Assembly: GCA_029211065.1 (NCBI GenBank) | Contig: JARGFK010000010.1 | Coordinates: 1-64,000 of the forward strand | Length of the DNA stretch: 64,000 bases | Direction: 5' to 3' | Source: Desulfobacterales bacterium | Lineage (GTDB): Bacteria > Desulfobacterota > Desulfobacteria > Desulfobacterales > JARGFK01 | In this document: positions 18,073 to 27,277 of the stretch, piece after piece | Numbering within the stretch: position 1 is the stretch's first letter | How the letters are laid out: every line of letters starts with the position of its first letter | Notes under the pieces: generated by a model | The model's input: the letters and a program-made list of their open reading frames with translations, nothing else | Database searches by the model: none | Told to the model about the DNA's origin: nothing | Made by a program: the position numbers and the translations under genes

Positions 18073-18301
18073 GGCCGTCTCCTTATCATTTAAACTAATT
18101 GTTTTTAAAGCTAAAATTATAAACAAAAGAATTTTAAAAATGCAAGCACTGTTTTTTTCAGGCCCGTGTGGTCGCGTTGAAAACCGGTGTTTGAACAGCC
18201 AGGGAACTAAAGCCATCATGTCATAAACCCCTTGATTTCATAAAAAACATGGCTAAAAGCGGCCAAGATCCTTGAATTCACAATGCAACATTAGGGTAAA
18301 G

Positions 18302-18330
18302 TTGACAGGGGATACCCTTTGATATATTTC
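18302..18330 (+). promoter_or_regulatory. Possible sigma-70-type promoter for the glycogen cluster
   Basis: TTGACA at 18302-18307 is followed by A/T-rich TATATT/TATTTC at 18323-18330 (spacer 15 or 17 bp), about 70 bp before the debranching-enzyme ATG, in the corA/glycogen divergent gap. The match is good in the -35 and moderate in the -10. Confidence 0.35.
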
Positions 18331-18398
18331 TATTCGAGAGTTTCAACCTGTTTTAAGCGGTGTCCTGTGCAGCGCCCTAAAAATAAACAATACTTGCC

Positions 18399-21300
18399 AT
18401 GGATCATATGAAATCTGTTTTGCAAACGCCGGCTCCCGGGCAACATCTGTTAATGTTTCGCGGCGACACCCTCGAATTCAAGCTTTCCCTGCCGACCCCC
18501 CAGAAAGGAACCGCCTGGATTCGAACCAATATCGGGCATTCGGATGTTGCCCGTGGGGAAACGCTGGCGGCTGTGCGGGAGAATATTCCCGCCCTGGACA
18601 AGGACTGGTTTGATATCGCCATGCGGCCGGTTGATGATCGGACCTTTGGCGCCCGGCTGCCCCTGACTGAAGTCGGTCATTTCGAAGCCAAGTGCTTTTT
18701 TTTAAAAGACGGCGAAACGGACCCGGTCTGGCCGGAGGGCCCCAACACCGGCATCAATGTCGAACCGGCCCATACCTGCTGCGGGAATATCATCTATAAC
18801 GCTTTTGTGAGACAGTTTGGCGCCAATAAAGCGGCGGCGTCGAGCAGTCCCGTCAATGAAGACTGGATCAAGGCGCTGGACAGCAGCGGTTATACGGTCA
18901 TACCCAAGTCCGGCACGTTTCGAGATCTGATCAGAGAGTTGGACTTTATCGTGGGGACGCTCGGATGCCGGATCCTTCAGCTGCTGCCGGTGCACCCCGT
19001 TCCCACGACCTATGGCCGCATGGGGCGATTCGGCAGCCCCTATGCCGCCCTAAGCTTTACGGCGGTTGATCCTGCCCTGGCGGAGTTCGATTATCACGCC
19101 ACCCCTCTGGAACAGTTCATCGAGCTGATTGACGCCGTGCACGCACGCTATGCCAGAATTTTTATCGACATCGCGATAAATCATACCGGTTGGGCGGCCA
19201 GTCTACACGAGACGCACCCCCAGTGGTTGTCAAGGGATCCGGACGGACGGATTGAAGTTCCCGGGGCCTGGGGGGTCAGTTGGGAAGACCTGACGAAGCT
19301 CAACTACAGCCACAAAGACCTGTGGCAGTTCATGGCCGATGTATTTTTGACCTGGTGCCGGCGGGGGGTGGACGGCTTTCGCTGCGATGCCGGGTACATG
19401 ATTCCGGTTCCGGCCTGGAAATATTTGATTGCAGCGGTGCGGGAGCAGTTTCCCGATACGGTATTTCTGTTGGAGGGTCTTGGCGGCAAGATATCGGTTA
19501 CACGGGAGCTGCTGAATACGGCCAATTTCAACTGGGCCTATTCAGAGCTGTTTCAAAACTATGACCGGGGCCAGATAGAGGGGTATTTGCCCGGCGCCAT
19601 GGAGATTTCCGGAAGCGACGGCGTCACGGTCCATTTTGCCGAAACCCACGACAACCCGAGGCTGGCAGCGCAGTCTCATGGCTATGCCCGCATGCGAACC
19701 GCCCTCTGTGCGCTTTTTTCTCATCAGGGCGCTTTCGGATTCAGCAACGGGGTGGAATGGTTTGCCGCAGAGAAAATCGACGTACATGGCGCCGCTTCGC
19801 TCAATTGGGGGGCGCAGCCCAACCAGATCGATCTGATCGGGCGGCTCACGACCCTGCTGACCGTACATCCGGCTTTTTTCAATGGAACCCGCCTGGCGCT
19901 CATTCAAACGGGAGAGGGGAATGTCCTGGCGCTGCTGCGGCATCATGGGCCCAGCAACAGGCGGCTGATCATCCTGGTCAACCTGGATGTGGCGCAACGC
20001 GGCCGGGTGTCCTGGGATCCCTCCCGGGCGAAAATGGCAGGCGGCGCCTGCTGGGACCTGATGACGGGAGCGGCTGTTGAGATAAACCGCAAAGCGGGAA
20101 TGGCCCACTGTGGTCTGGAACCCGGACAGGTTATCTGCCTTTCCGATGAAAAAAGTGATCTGGCGCTGTTTATCCAGACCCGGCCAACGTCTTTTGCACT
20201 GCCCCCGCTGATTCTGAACCAGCGCCTGCGGGCCAAGGGCATCGATGTGTATGGCTTTTATCACGGTGTCCGGGATCTGGCGGAGTTTGATCCGGATGGG
20301 GCTGCCGGCCGGCTGGCCCAGGACCCCTTTGAATTTTGCCGCAGCCTGAACCCGGACAGCCAGGAGCCCCGGGTGGTTAAATGGCAATGGCCCCAGGACG
20401 CCAAACGGGAAGTCATGATCCCGCCGAACCATTTTCTGCTGCTCCAGGCGGCCGTTTCCTTTCGGGCCGAAGTGCTGGAAAGGGATCGGGTTTTACGGTG
20501 CGAAGAGAGTCTGGTCCGGAGCGATGGAACCTTTTTTGCTTTATTGACACCGCTTCCGCCCCAAGAAAATCATCGCCGCCTGACTGTAAAACTGTCTCTT
20601 TATGCCGACGGACGGTGTGAACATGTCGAAGCGCGGCTGCTGTTGCTGGCAAGGGCCGGCAGCGTATCCATAAAAAATAGTTTAAAACGGTCCGACCTGG
20701 TGGACCAGCCGGCGCTGCTGCTGCAAACCAATGGCTGCGGCGCCATGCTGCGGGCTTCGATTCGGTGGGGCGAGCTGCGCAGCCGGTATGACGCCCTGCT
20801 GTCGGCCAATCTGAACCCGGAATATCCAGAAGACCGCTGGGCCATGCTGGCGCGGTATCGGATCTGGCTGGTGTATCAGGGGTATTCCCAGGCGGTGAAT
20901 GGCGACTGTTTCGATTCGTTCTACCGGGACGGTGATTCCACCGGCTGCTGGCGCTTCTATGTGCCGGCCGGCCAGGGCCAGTATACGCTCCTGACGATAC
21001 AACTCCAGATGGTCTCTGGAAAGAATGCGGTCAGAATGATTTTAAACCGGCACCCTGCCGGGGATGCTGCCTCCAGGCTAACGGACGGCAAGCCTGTCCG
21101 GCTGATTGTGCGGCCGGATATCGAAAGCCGGAATTTCCATGAACCCGCCAAAGCATTCAAAGGGCCGGAAAATATCTGGCCCAAGGCGACCACCCCGCAT
21201 TCAGATCATTTTTTGTTTTCAGCGCTGCCGGAGCACCCCCTGCGGGTTCGGATTTCCCGGGGCGAGTTTGTGTGGGAACCGGAGTGGCAGTACATGGTAT

Positions 21301-22703
21301 TCCGGCCGGCTGATGCCGAACGCGGCCTTGATCCGGATTCGGACCTGTTCAGTCCGGGATATTTCCAGACCGAACTGAAAGGGGAAGACCAGGTGGAGTT
21401 GACGGCCGTGGTGCTCGATTCGTCCCGGGGAACCGCGGGGCTCCTAAAAATTCCCGGGGCCCCTCCCGTTCAAGCCTGTTTTGAAAAAGAAGAGACCTTC
21501 TTTAGACCGATTGATGATCTCACGGCCGCTTTAAGGCATTATGTGGTCCGGCGGGGCGATCTTAAGACCGTGATTGCCGGATACCCCTGGTTTTTGGACT
21601 GGGGCCGCGACGCCCTGATTTTTACGCGCGGTTTGATCGCGGCCGGTAAAACCGCCGAGGCCCGCGATATTATCAAACTCTTCGGGCAATATGAAGAAAA
21701 CGGCACCCTGCCCAACATGATCCGGGGGGCTGATGCCGGCAACCGCGACACGTCTGATGCGGCGCTGTGGTTTTTTACGGTTTGCGCCGATATGGTCCGG
21801 GCCGAAGGCAAAGAATCCTTTCTGGATGAACCCTGCGGCAATCGCAGCGTCCGCCAGGTTTTGATAGCCATGGTCCGATCGCTGATGGACGGGACCCCCA
21901 ACGGCATCTGTATGGACCCGGACTCGGGGCTCCTTTTCAGCCCCTCGCATTTTACCTGGATGGATACCAACCATCCCGCGGGAACACCCCGGGAAGGGTA
22001 TCCGGTTGAAATTCAATCCTTATGGATTGCGGGGCTTTTGTTTCTGGCTCAAATCGATGCGTCTAAAGCCGGGGGGCGATGGCAGCAGTTGAGCCTCAAA
22101 GCGCGTTCGTCGCTCCTTGAGCTCTTCCCGCTGCGGGATGAGGGCTACATGTCGGATTGCCTGCACGCCGGGCCCGGCACACCTGCGCGTCAGGCCAAAC
22201 CGGATGACGCCCTTCGGCCCAACCAGCTTTTGGCATTGACGCTGGGTGCTGTCGGCGACGACACCCGTAGCCGCAAAATTTTGTCCGCCTGTGAAGAACT
22301 TCTGGTCCCCGGGGCGATCCGCAGCCTGGCGGACCGGCCGCTGAAGTTTCCCCTGCCGATTGTCCATCAGGGGAGAGCCCTCAACGACCCCGGCCGGCCC
22401 TATCAGGGCAAATATGCGGGTGATGAGGATCTACAGCGCAAGCCGGCCTATCACAATGGAACCGCCTGGACCTGGATGTTTCCCAGTTTCTGCGAGGCCT
22501 GGGTGGCGGTATACGGCGATAACGCCAGAGAAACGGCCCTGTCGTGGCTGTCCAGCAGTTCTGCGCTGCTGCATCAGGGATGTGTGGGCCACCTGCCGGA
22601 GATAATAGACGGCGATTTTCCCCATATCTCCCGGGGCTGCGATGCCCAGGCGTGGGGTGCCAGCGAATGGGTGCGGGTGTGGATGAAATTAAAGGCATCA
22701 TAA
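18399..22703 (+). CDS. Bifunctional glycogen debranching enzyme (GH13-like transferase domain plus GH133 amylo-alpha-1,6-glucosidase)
   Basis: The 1434-residue protein has an N-terminal alpha-amylase-type (GH13) barrel with candidate catalytic Asp about 330 (FRCDAG), Glu about 359 (LLEGLGG) and Asp about 418 (ETHDNPR). A long middle beta region follows, then a C-terminal GDE domain beginning near residue 1066 with DWGRDALIFTRGL and later GTLPNMIRG and DTSDAALWF. This two-activity layout, 4-alpha-glucanotransferase then amylo-1,6-glucosidase, is that of the eukaryotic debrancher rather than the short GlgX. It would remove branch points so that the phosphorylase next door can go on. First gene of the glycogen cluster. 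Confidence 0.85.
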   Translation: MDHMKSVLQTPAPGQHLLMFRGDTLEFKLSLPTPQKGTAWIRTNIGHSDVARGETLAAVRENIPALDKDWFDIAMRPVDDRTFGARLPLTEVGHFEAKCFFLKDGETDPVWPEGPNTGINVEPAHTCCGNIIYNAFVRQFGANKAAASSSPVNEDWIKALDSSGYTVIPKSGTFRDLIRELDFIVGTLGCRILQLLPVHPVPTTYGRMGRFGSPYAALSFTAVDPALAEFDYHATPLEQFIELIDAVHARYARIFIDIAINHTGWAASLHETHPQWLSRDPDGRIEVPGAWGVSWEDLTKLNYSHKDLWQFMADVFLTWCRRGVDGFRCDAGYMIPVPAWKYLIAAVREQFPDTVFLLEGLGGKISVTRELLNTANFNWAYSELFQNYDRGQIEGYLPGAMEISGSDGVTVHFAETHDNPRLAAQSHGYARMRTALCALFSHQGAFGFSNGVEWFAAEKIDVHGAASLNWGAQPNQIDLIGRLTTLLTVHPAFFNGTRLALIQTGEGNVLALLRHHGPSNRRLIILVNLDVAQRGRVSWDPSRAKMAGGACWDLMTGAAVEINRKAGMAHCGLEPGQVICLSDEKSDLALFIQTRPTSFALPPLILNQRLRAKGIDVYGFYHGVRDLAEFDPDGAAGRLAQDPFEFCRSLNPDSQEPRVVKWQWPQDAKREVMIPPNHFLLLQAAVSFRAEVLERDRVLRCEESLVRSDGTFFALLTPLPPQENHRRLTVKLSLYADGRCEHVEARLLLLARAGSVSIKNSLKRSDLVDQPALLLQTNGCGAMLRASIRWGELRSRYDALLSANLNPEYPEDRWAMLARYRIWLVYQGYSQAVNGDCFDSFYRDGDSTGCWRFYVPAGQGQYTLLTIQLQMVSGKNAVRMILNRHPAGDAASRLTDGKPVRLIVRPDIESRNFHEPAKAFKGPENIWPKATTPHSDHFLFSALPEHPLRVRISRGEFVWEPEWQYMVFRPADAERGLDPDSDLFSPGYFQTELKGEDQVELTAVVLDSSRGTAGLLKIPGAPPVQACFEKEETFFRPIDDLTAALRHYVVRRGDLKTVIAGYPWFLDWGRDALIFTRGLIAAGKTAEARDIIKLFGQYEENGTLPNMIRGADAGNRDTSDAALWFFTVCADMVRAEGKESFLDEPCGNRSVRQVLIAMVRSLMDGTPNGICMDPDSGLLFSPSHFTWMDTNHPAGTPREGYPVEIQSLWIAGLLFLAQIDASKAGGRWQQLSLKARSSLLELFPLRDEGYMSDCLHAGPGTPARQAKPDDALRPNQLLALTLGAVGDDTRSRKILSACEELLVPGAIRSLADRPLKFPLPIVHQGRALNDPGRPYQGKYAGDEDLQRKPAYHNGTAWTWMFPSFCEAWVAVYGDNARETALSWLSSSSALLHQGCVGHLPEIIDGDFPHISRGCDAQAWGASEWVRVWMKLKAS

Positions 22704-23019
22704 TTTAAAAACAAACAATTGAATCCTTTCCCGCCCTGACGGGATTGACCCCTGGAACCCTTTTTCACGACTTGATTAAAGTAGTGTAGGCAAAGGAATT
22801 TTATGTTAGTTTCGCCTGACGATAAACTGTGATATACAATATTAATTTTGACACATTTGTAAAAAGTCCCAAATCCCGTCATGCCTGCGCAGGCAGGCAT
22901 CCAGAACCGTTTAAAATCAATGGATTCCCGCTTTTGCGGGAATGACGATGAAGGCGCATTTTCGACTTTTTACGAGACCATCCCAATTTTGGAACATTAT
23001 ATATAGAGGTGCTTGATAC
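22704..23019. other. Intergenic region between debranching enzyme and phosphorylase
   Basis: This 316-bp gap has no gene. Its right half holds the first copy of the 115-bp inverted-repeat element (22859-22973). The phosphorylase start at 23020 lies about 45 bp beyond the element and has a TATATAGAGGTG ribosome-binding region. Confidence 0.6.
22859..22973. repeat. 115-bp inverted-repeat element, copy 1 (MITE- or REP-like)
   Basis: The element is bounded by the inverted repeat GTAAAAAGTC / GACTTTTTAC. Inside are two further hairpins, TGCCTGCGCAGGCA and TTCCCGCTTTTGCGGGAA, and the words CGTCATGCCTGC and GGATTCCCGC that are typical of widely dispersed bacterial intergenic repeats. A second copy of exactly the same length lies at 62031-62145. 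Confidence 0.85.
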
Positions 23020-25572
23020 ATGAGTCGATTACAGACATTTCAGGTGTTTCCTTGCATTCCGGAACCCCTTTCATTTATAGAAGAATTGTCCCGCAACATG
23101 TGGTGGAGCTGGCAATATGATGCCAGAGAACTATTCCGGCGGATAGATCCGCGCTTGTGGAAAGGCGCAGCTCGCCGAAATGCCGTACTTTTTTTAACCC
23201 TGGTCGACCCCCGTCGATTTGAGGAACTGGCCAAGGACAACAGCTTTTTAGCCTATCAGCGCCGGGTTCAAGAACATTTTCAAAGCATGGTCTGTATCCC
23301 CCGGGAACAATTTGCGACCACACTGGGCCCGGAAGGAAAAATTGTCTATTTTTCCATGGAGTTCGGAATCCATGAAAGCCTGCCGCTGTATGCCGGCGGT
23401 CTGGGAATCCTGGCCGGCGATCATTTGAAGGCTGCTTCGGACAGGGTGCTTCCCATGGCAGCGGTGGGGCTCTTGTACCGCCAAGGATATTTTTCTCAAT
23501 TTCTCAACCAGGAAGGCACCCAGCAGGAAGAATACCCGGAAACGGATTTTTTTCATCTACCCATCGGACGGGCAAAAGATCCGCTGGATAAAGAGCTGTA
23601 TGTGTCCATTGCCGGCCCGGACGGTGAGATCCAAGCGGCCGTATGGAAGGCCCAGGTTGGTTGCGTACCCCTTTTTCTGCTGGATACCAATCTGCCTGAA
23701 AATTCACCCGATATCCGCAACATTACGTCGACGCTTTATGCCGGCGACGCCAGAACCCGATTGGCCCAGGAGATGCTGCTGGGAATAGGGGGCATGCGCG
23801 CTCTGCTGGCCATGGGGATTAATCCGGCGGTGTGCCATATGAATGAGGGGCATTGCGCTTTTGCCGGCTTGGAGCGGCTGGCGCATGTGGTGTCGACCTA
23901 CCACGTTGATTTAAAAACCGCCTGGGAGATCGTTTCCCGGACCAATGTGTTTACCACCCACACACCGGTCATGGCCGGACATGATGAATTTCCGGCCGAT
24001 ATGGTCCGGCCGTATCTGGAACCGCTCCAGACGCGGCTGGGCGTTTCAAAAGATGAGATCCTGTCCTGGGGACAGGCGGCCGGTTCCGGTCCGAATGGAC
24101 CCCTGTCAATGTTCGTCCTGGGGCTGCGCCTGTCCCAGGACCGCAACGGTGTGAGCCGGCTGCATGGCCAGGTAGCCCGCAGAATGTGGGCCCATGTCTG
24201 GCCCGGCGTACCGGAGGATGAAGTTCCCATCAGCCACATTACCAACGGGGTGCATGTTCCCTCCTGGATTTCCTACGAACTGGCGCTGCTGTTTGAGCGC
24301 TACCTGGGATCGGACTGGGACAAGCACGCTGAAAATCATGATATCAGCAAGCGCATCGATGAAATCTATGCGGAAGAGCTTTGGCTGGCCCATGAAATGA
24401 ACCGCACCCGCCTGATACGCTTCTGCCGGGAGCGGATGCTTCAACAGTACGGCCGTCGCAATGCGCCCAAAGCCATGATGGAGGATGCGGAATCGGTTCT
24501 GGACCAGGATATTCTGACGATTGGATTTGCACGCCGCTTTGCAACCTACAAACGGTCGTATTTGCTGCTGATGGATACCGACCGCCTGGAAGCGCTGATA
24601 ACTTCCAAGACCCGTCCCATCCAGTTTGTTTTTGCGGGCAAGGCCCATCCCAAGGATCAGGAGGGCAAGGATTTGATTAAACTTCTGATTCATTTCGGCC
24701 GCAAGGCCTCCGTTCGTCACCGGTTTATCTTTCTGGAAGACTATGACCCCAATATCGCCCGGCATTTGATTCAGGGTGCGGATGTCTGGTTGAACACGCC
24801 CCGGCGGCCATATGAGGCCTGCGGTACATCGGGGATGAAAGCGGCTTTAAACGGGGTGCTGAACGTGAGCGTGCTGGACGGCTGGTGGTGTGAGGGATAT
24901 TCGGAAGACTGCGGCTGGAAGATCGGCAACGGAGAAGAGCATAGTGATATCGCCTACCAGGATGCGGTGGAAAGCCAGGCGCTTTACAACATATTGGAAA
25001 ACGATGTGATCCCCTGTTTTTACGAGCGTAAAAACGGGGATGTGCCGCTGCGATGGATGAAAATGATGAAAGCTTCCATGAAAATGGCCATCGAAAAATT
25101 TTGCAGCCATAAAATGGTGGATGAATATGCCCGCAGGTTCTATCAGCCCGCCGCAGAGCGGTTCCAAACCCTGATCCAAAACGAGGCTGCCGAAGCCAAA
25201 CGCCTGCGGGATTGCCGGGAGCGGCTAAAAACACATTGGGGCAAGATAAAAGTCCATCTGCCGGCCAAAGAGAGCGAAGGCCCCTTTCGGGTCGGTGAAA
25301 CGTTAAAGGTAACAGCGGCCGTCCATCTGGGAGAACTCCGTCCGGATGAAGTGGATGTGGAGCTTTATTACGGGCACCTGAAGTCGCTGGGCCTGCTCAA
25401 GGACGGTGCAACGGAACCGATGTTCATGACGGAAGAGCGCGGCAACGGCGATTACCTGTATAGCGGTGTCGTAACCTGCAACTCTTCCGGGCGGTTCGGG
25501 TTTACCGCGCGGATCACGCCGCAAGGGGACGATTTGACCAAGTTCTCGCCCGGGTTGATTACCTGGGCCTGA
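23020..25572 (+). CDS. glgP: Alpha-glucan (glycogen/maltodextrin) phosphorylase, GT35, with DUF3417 N-terminus
   Basis: The 850-residue enzyme releases glucose 1-phosphate from alpha-1,4-glucans. It has an N-terminal DUF3417 region (residues about 10-115), the active-site entry (YFSMEFGIHESLPLYAGGLGILAGDHLK), and the PLP-lysine motif GTSGMKAALNG near residue 607. This is the long 'alpha-glucan family phosphorylase' subgroup, which differs from E. coli GlgP. The C-terminal 100 residues look like an extra beta domain (ELYYGHLKSLG...). It acts in the same pathway as the adjacent debrancher. Followed after 87 bp by glgA. Confidence 0.93.
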   Translation: MSRLQTFQVFPCIPEPLSFIEELSRNMWWSWQYDARELFRRIDPRLWKGAARRNAVLFLTLVDPRRFEELAKDNSFLAYQRRVQEHFQSMVCIPREQFATTLGPEGKIVYFSMEFGIHESLPLYAGGLGILAGDHLKAASDRVLPMAAVGLLYRQGYFSQFLNQEGTQQEEYPETDFFHLPIGRAKDPLDKELYVSIAGPDGEIQAAVWKAQVGCVPLFLLDTNLPENSPDIRNITSTLYAGDARTRLAQEMLLGIGGMRALLAMGINPAVCHMNEGHCAFAGLERLAHVVSTYHVDLKTAWEIVSRTNVFTTHTPVMAGHDEFPADMVRPYLEPLQTRLGVSKDEILSWGQAAGSGPNGPLSMFVLGLRLSQDRNGVSRLHGQVARRMWAHVWPGVPEDEVPISHITNGVHVPSWISYELALLFERYLGSDWDKHAENHDISKRIDEIYAEELWLAHEMNRTRLIRFCRERMLQQYGRRNAPKAMMEDAESVLDQDILTIGFARRFATYKRSYLLLMDTDRLEALITSKTRPIQFVFAGKAHPKDQEGKDLIKLLIHFGRKASVRHRFIFLEDYDPNIARHLIQGADVWLNTPRRPYEACGTSGMKAALNGVLNVSVLDGWWCEGYSEDCGWKIGNGEEHSDIAYQDAVESQALYNILENDVIPCFYERKNGDVPLRWMKMMKASMKMAIEKFCSHKMVDEYARRFYQPAAERFQTLIQNEAAEAKRLRDCRERLKTHWGKIKVHLPAKESEGPFRVGETLKVTAAVHLGELRPDEVDVELYYGHLKSLGLLKDGATEPMFMTEERGNGDYLYSGVVTCNSSGRFGFTARITPQGDDLTKFSPGLITWA

Positions 25573-25659
25573 AGCTAAAACCCCAATTGAGCGAAAGTCG
25601 AGGGTGCTCCGGCTTCAAGGCATTTTGTCTACGCTCATTCAGGGTAAAGGGAAGTATTT

Positions 25660-27195
25660 GTGGATAATGCTTTACGAAATAATCCGCGTGTTCTGATTGT
25701 AACGCCGGAGGTCACCTACCTGCCCGACCGGATGGCAAGCCATGCCGGTTTCCTGACAGCCAAGGCCGGGGGTCTGGCGGATGTGTCCGCCGCCCTGATC
25801 AAGGCCCTTTTTGACCAGGGCGCGGATGTTCATGTGGCCATGCCGGATTACCGTTCCATCTTTGCGGACCGGCTGGCCCCTTTTTTAAAGAAAGAACAGA
25901 GCGACATCCGCAAAGTGATGCCGGACGACCGGATTCATCTGGCCGAAGACAGGGCCTTCTTTTACCTGAATCGGGTATATTCCGATTACGGCGAAGAGAA
26001 CACGAAGCTGGCCATCGCATTTCAGCGGGAAGTCATGAACAATATCATTCCCCGGGTCCAGCCGGACCTGATCCATTGTAACGACTGGATGACCGCGTTG
26101 ATACCGGCGATGTCGCGCCGCCTCGGCATTCCCTGTCTCTTTACCATCCATAACATCCATACCGTCAAAAGCACCCTGGCCTATATTGAAGACCGCGGGA
26201 TTGATGCGGCTTATTTCTGGTACCATCTGTTTTACGAGAAAATGATCTATTCTTATGAGGACGCCCGCGAATCTGTTCCGGTTGATTTTCTGGCCAGCGG
26301 CGTCTTTGCGGCCCATTTTGTGAATACCGTCAGCCATACTTTCCTACAGGAAATCGTCAACGGCAAGTTTGCTTTTATATCCGAACCGCTACGCCGCGAG
26401 CTTGCCAACAAGTTTTACGCCGGCTGCGCCGTCGGCATCTTAAATGCGCCCGACCCGGTTTTCAATCCGGAAAGCGATATCCATATCGCCTATCGCTATG
26501 GGAGCAGCGACCATGCGGCCGGCAAACGGAAAAACAAGCTTTTCTTGCAAAAGAACCTGGGATTGATCGAGGATAAAAACGCGCCGCTCTTTTTCTGGCC
26601 GTCACGCCTGGACCCCATCCAAAAGGGGTGCCAGCTGCTGGCCGAGATTCTCTATCGGGTTGTTTCAAACTACTGGAACCGGAACCTGCAGATCGTTTTT
26701 ATCGCCAATGGCGATTATCAGCGGATTTTTAGAGACATCGTTATTTTTCATGGCATCCATAACCGGTTGGCTGTGTGTGATTTCAATGAAGAAATGGAGC
26801 ACCAGGCCTATGCTGCGGCGGATTATATTCTGATGCCCTCTCGCTTTGAGCCCTGCGGGCTTCCCCAGATGATTGCGCCCATTTACGGCGCCCTTCCAGT
26901 GGCCCACGATACCGGCGGCATCCATGATACGGTGGTTCATATGGATGCGGAAAACAGCAGCGGCAACGGCTTTTTATTCAAGACTTATGATTCCGGCGGC
27001 CTGATGTGGGCCATCGATCAGGCCATGGGCTTTTACGAACTGCCGGCAAAGGTGAAGCAGAAACAGATCTCCCGGGTCATGCAGCAAAGCGCCCAAACCT
27101 TTACCCATGCGGTTACGGCCCAGGAATATATCGCGCTTTACGGAAAAATACTCCAGCGTCCGCTGCTGGAGACAGCTCCCAACGGAGCCCTTTAA
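25660..27195 (+). CDS. glgA: Glycogen synthase, GT5 family
   Basis: The 511-residue protein uses a GTG start at 25660 after GGTAAAGGGAAG. Its N-terminal GT5 domain carries the KxGGL-type substrate motif (TAKAGGLADVSAAL, about residues 30-43) and HCNDWMTALIP. The C-terminal domain has FWPSRLDPIQKGCQLL and the EPCGL-containing nucleotide-sugar loop (SRFEPCGLPQMIAPIYG) with a following TGGIHDT. It elongates alpha-1,4-glucan from ADP- or UDP-glucose. No glgC is in the window, so the donor supply is coded elsewhere or is UDP-glucose. Confidence 0.93.
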   Translation: MDNALRNNPRVLIVTPEVTYLPDRMASHAGFLTAKAGGLADVSAALIKALFDQGADVHVAMPDYRSIFADRLAPFLKKEQSDIRKVMPDDRIHLAEDRAFFYLNRVYSDYGEENTKLAIAFQREVMNNIIPRVQPDLIHCNDWMTALIPAMSRRLGIPCLFTIHNIHTVKSTLAYIEDRGIDAAYFWYHLFYEKMIYSYEDARESVPVDFLASGVFAAHFVNTVSHTFLQEIVNGKFAFISEPLRRELANKFYAGCAVGILNAPDPVFNPESDIHIAYRYGSSDHAAGKRKNKLFLQKNLGLIEDKNAPLFFWPSRLDPIQKGCQLLAEILYRVVSNYWNRNLQIVFIANGDYQRIFRDIVIFHGIHNRLAVCDFNEEMEHQAYAAADYILMPSRFEPCGLPQMIAPIYGALPVAHDTGGIHDTVVHMDAENSSGNGFLFKTYDSGGLMWAIDQAMGFYELPAKVKQKQISRVMQQSAQTFTHAVTAQEYIALYGKILQRPLLETAPNGAL

Positions 27196-27277
27196 AAAGT
27201 GGTCAGTGGCCGGGGATCGGGGGGCAGTTCAACGGCCGTGGTTCTCATAAAATTAAATACGAAACCCTAATCCCGAT

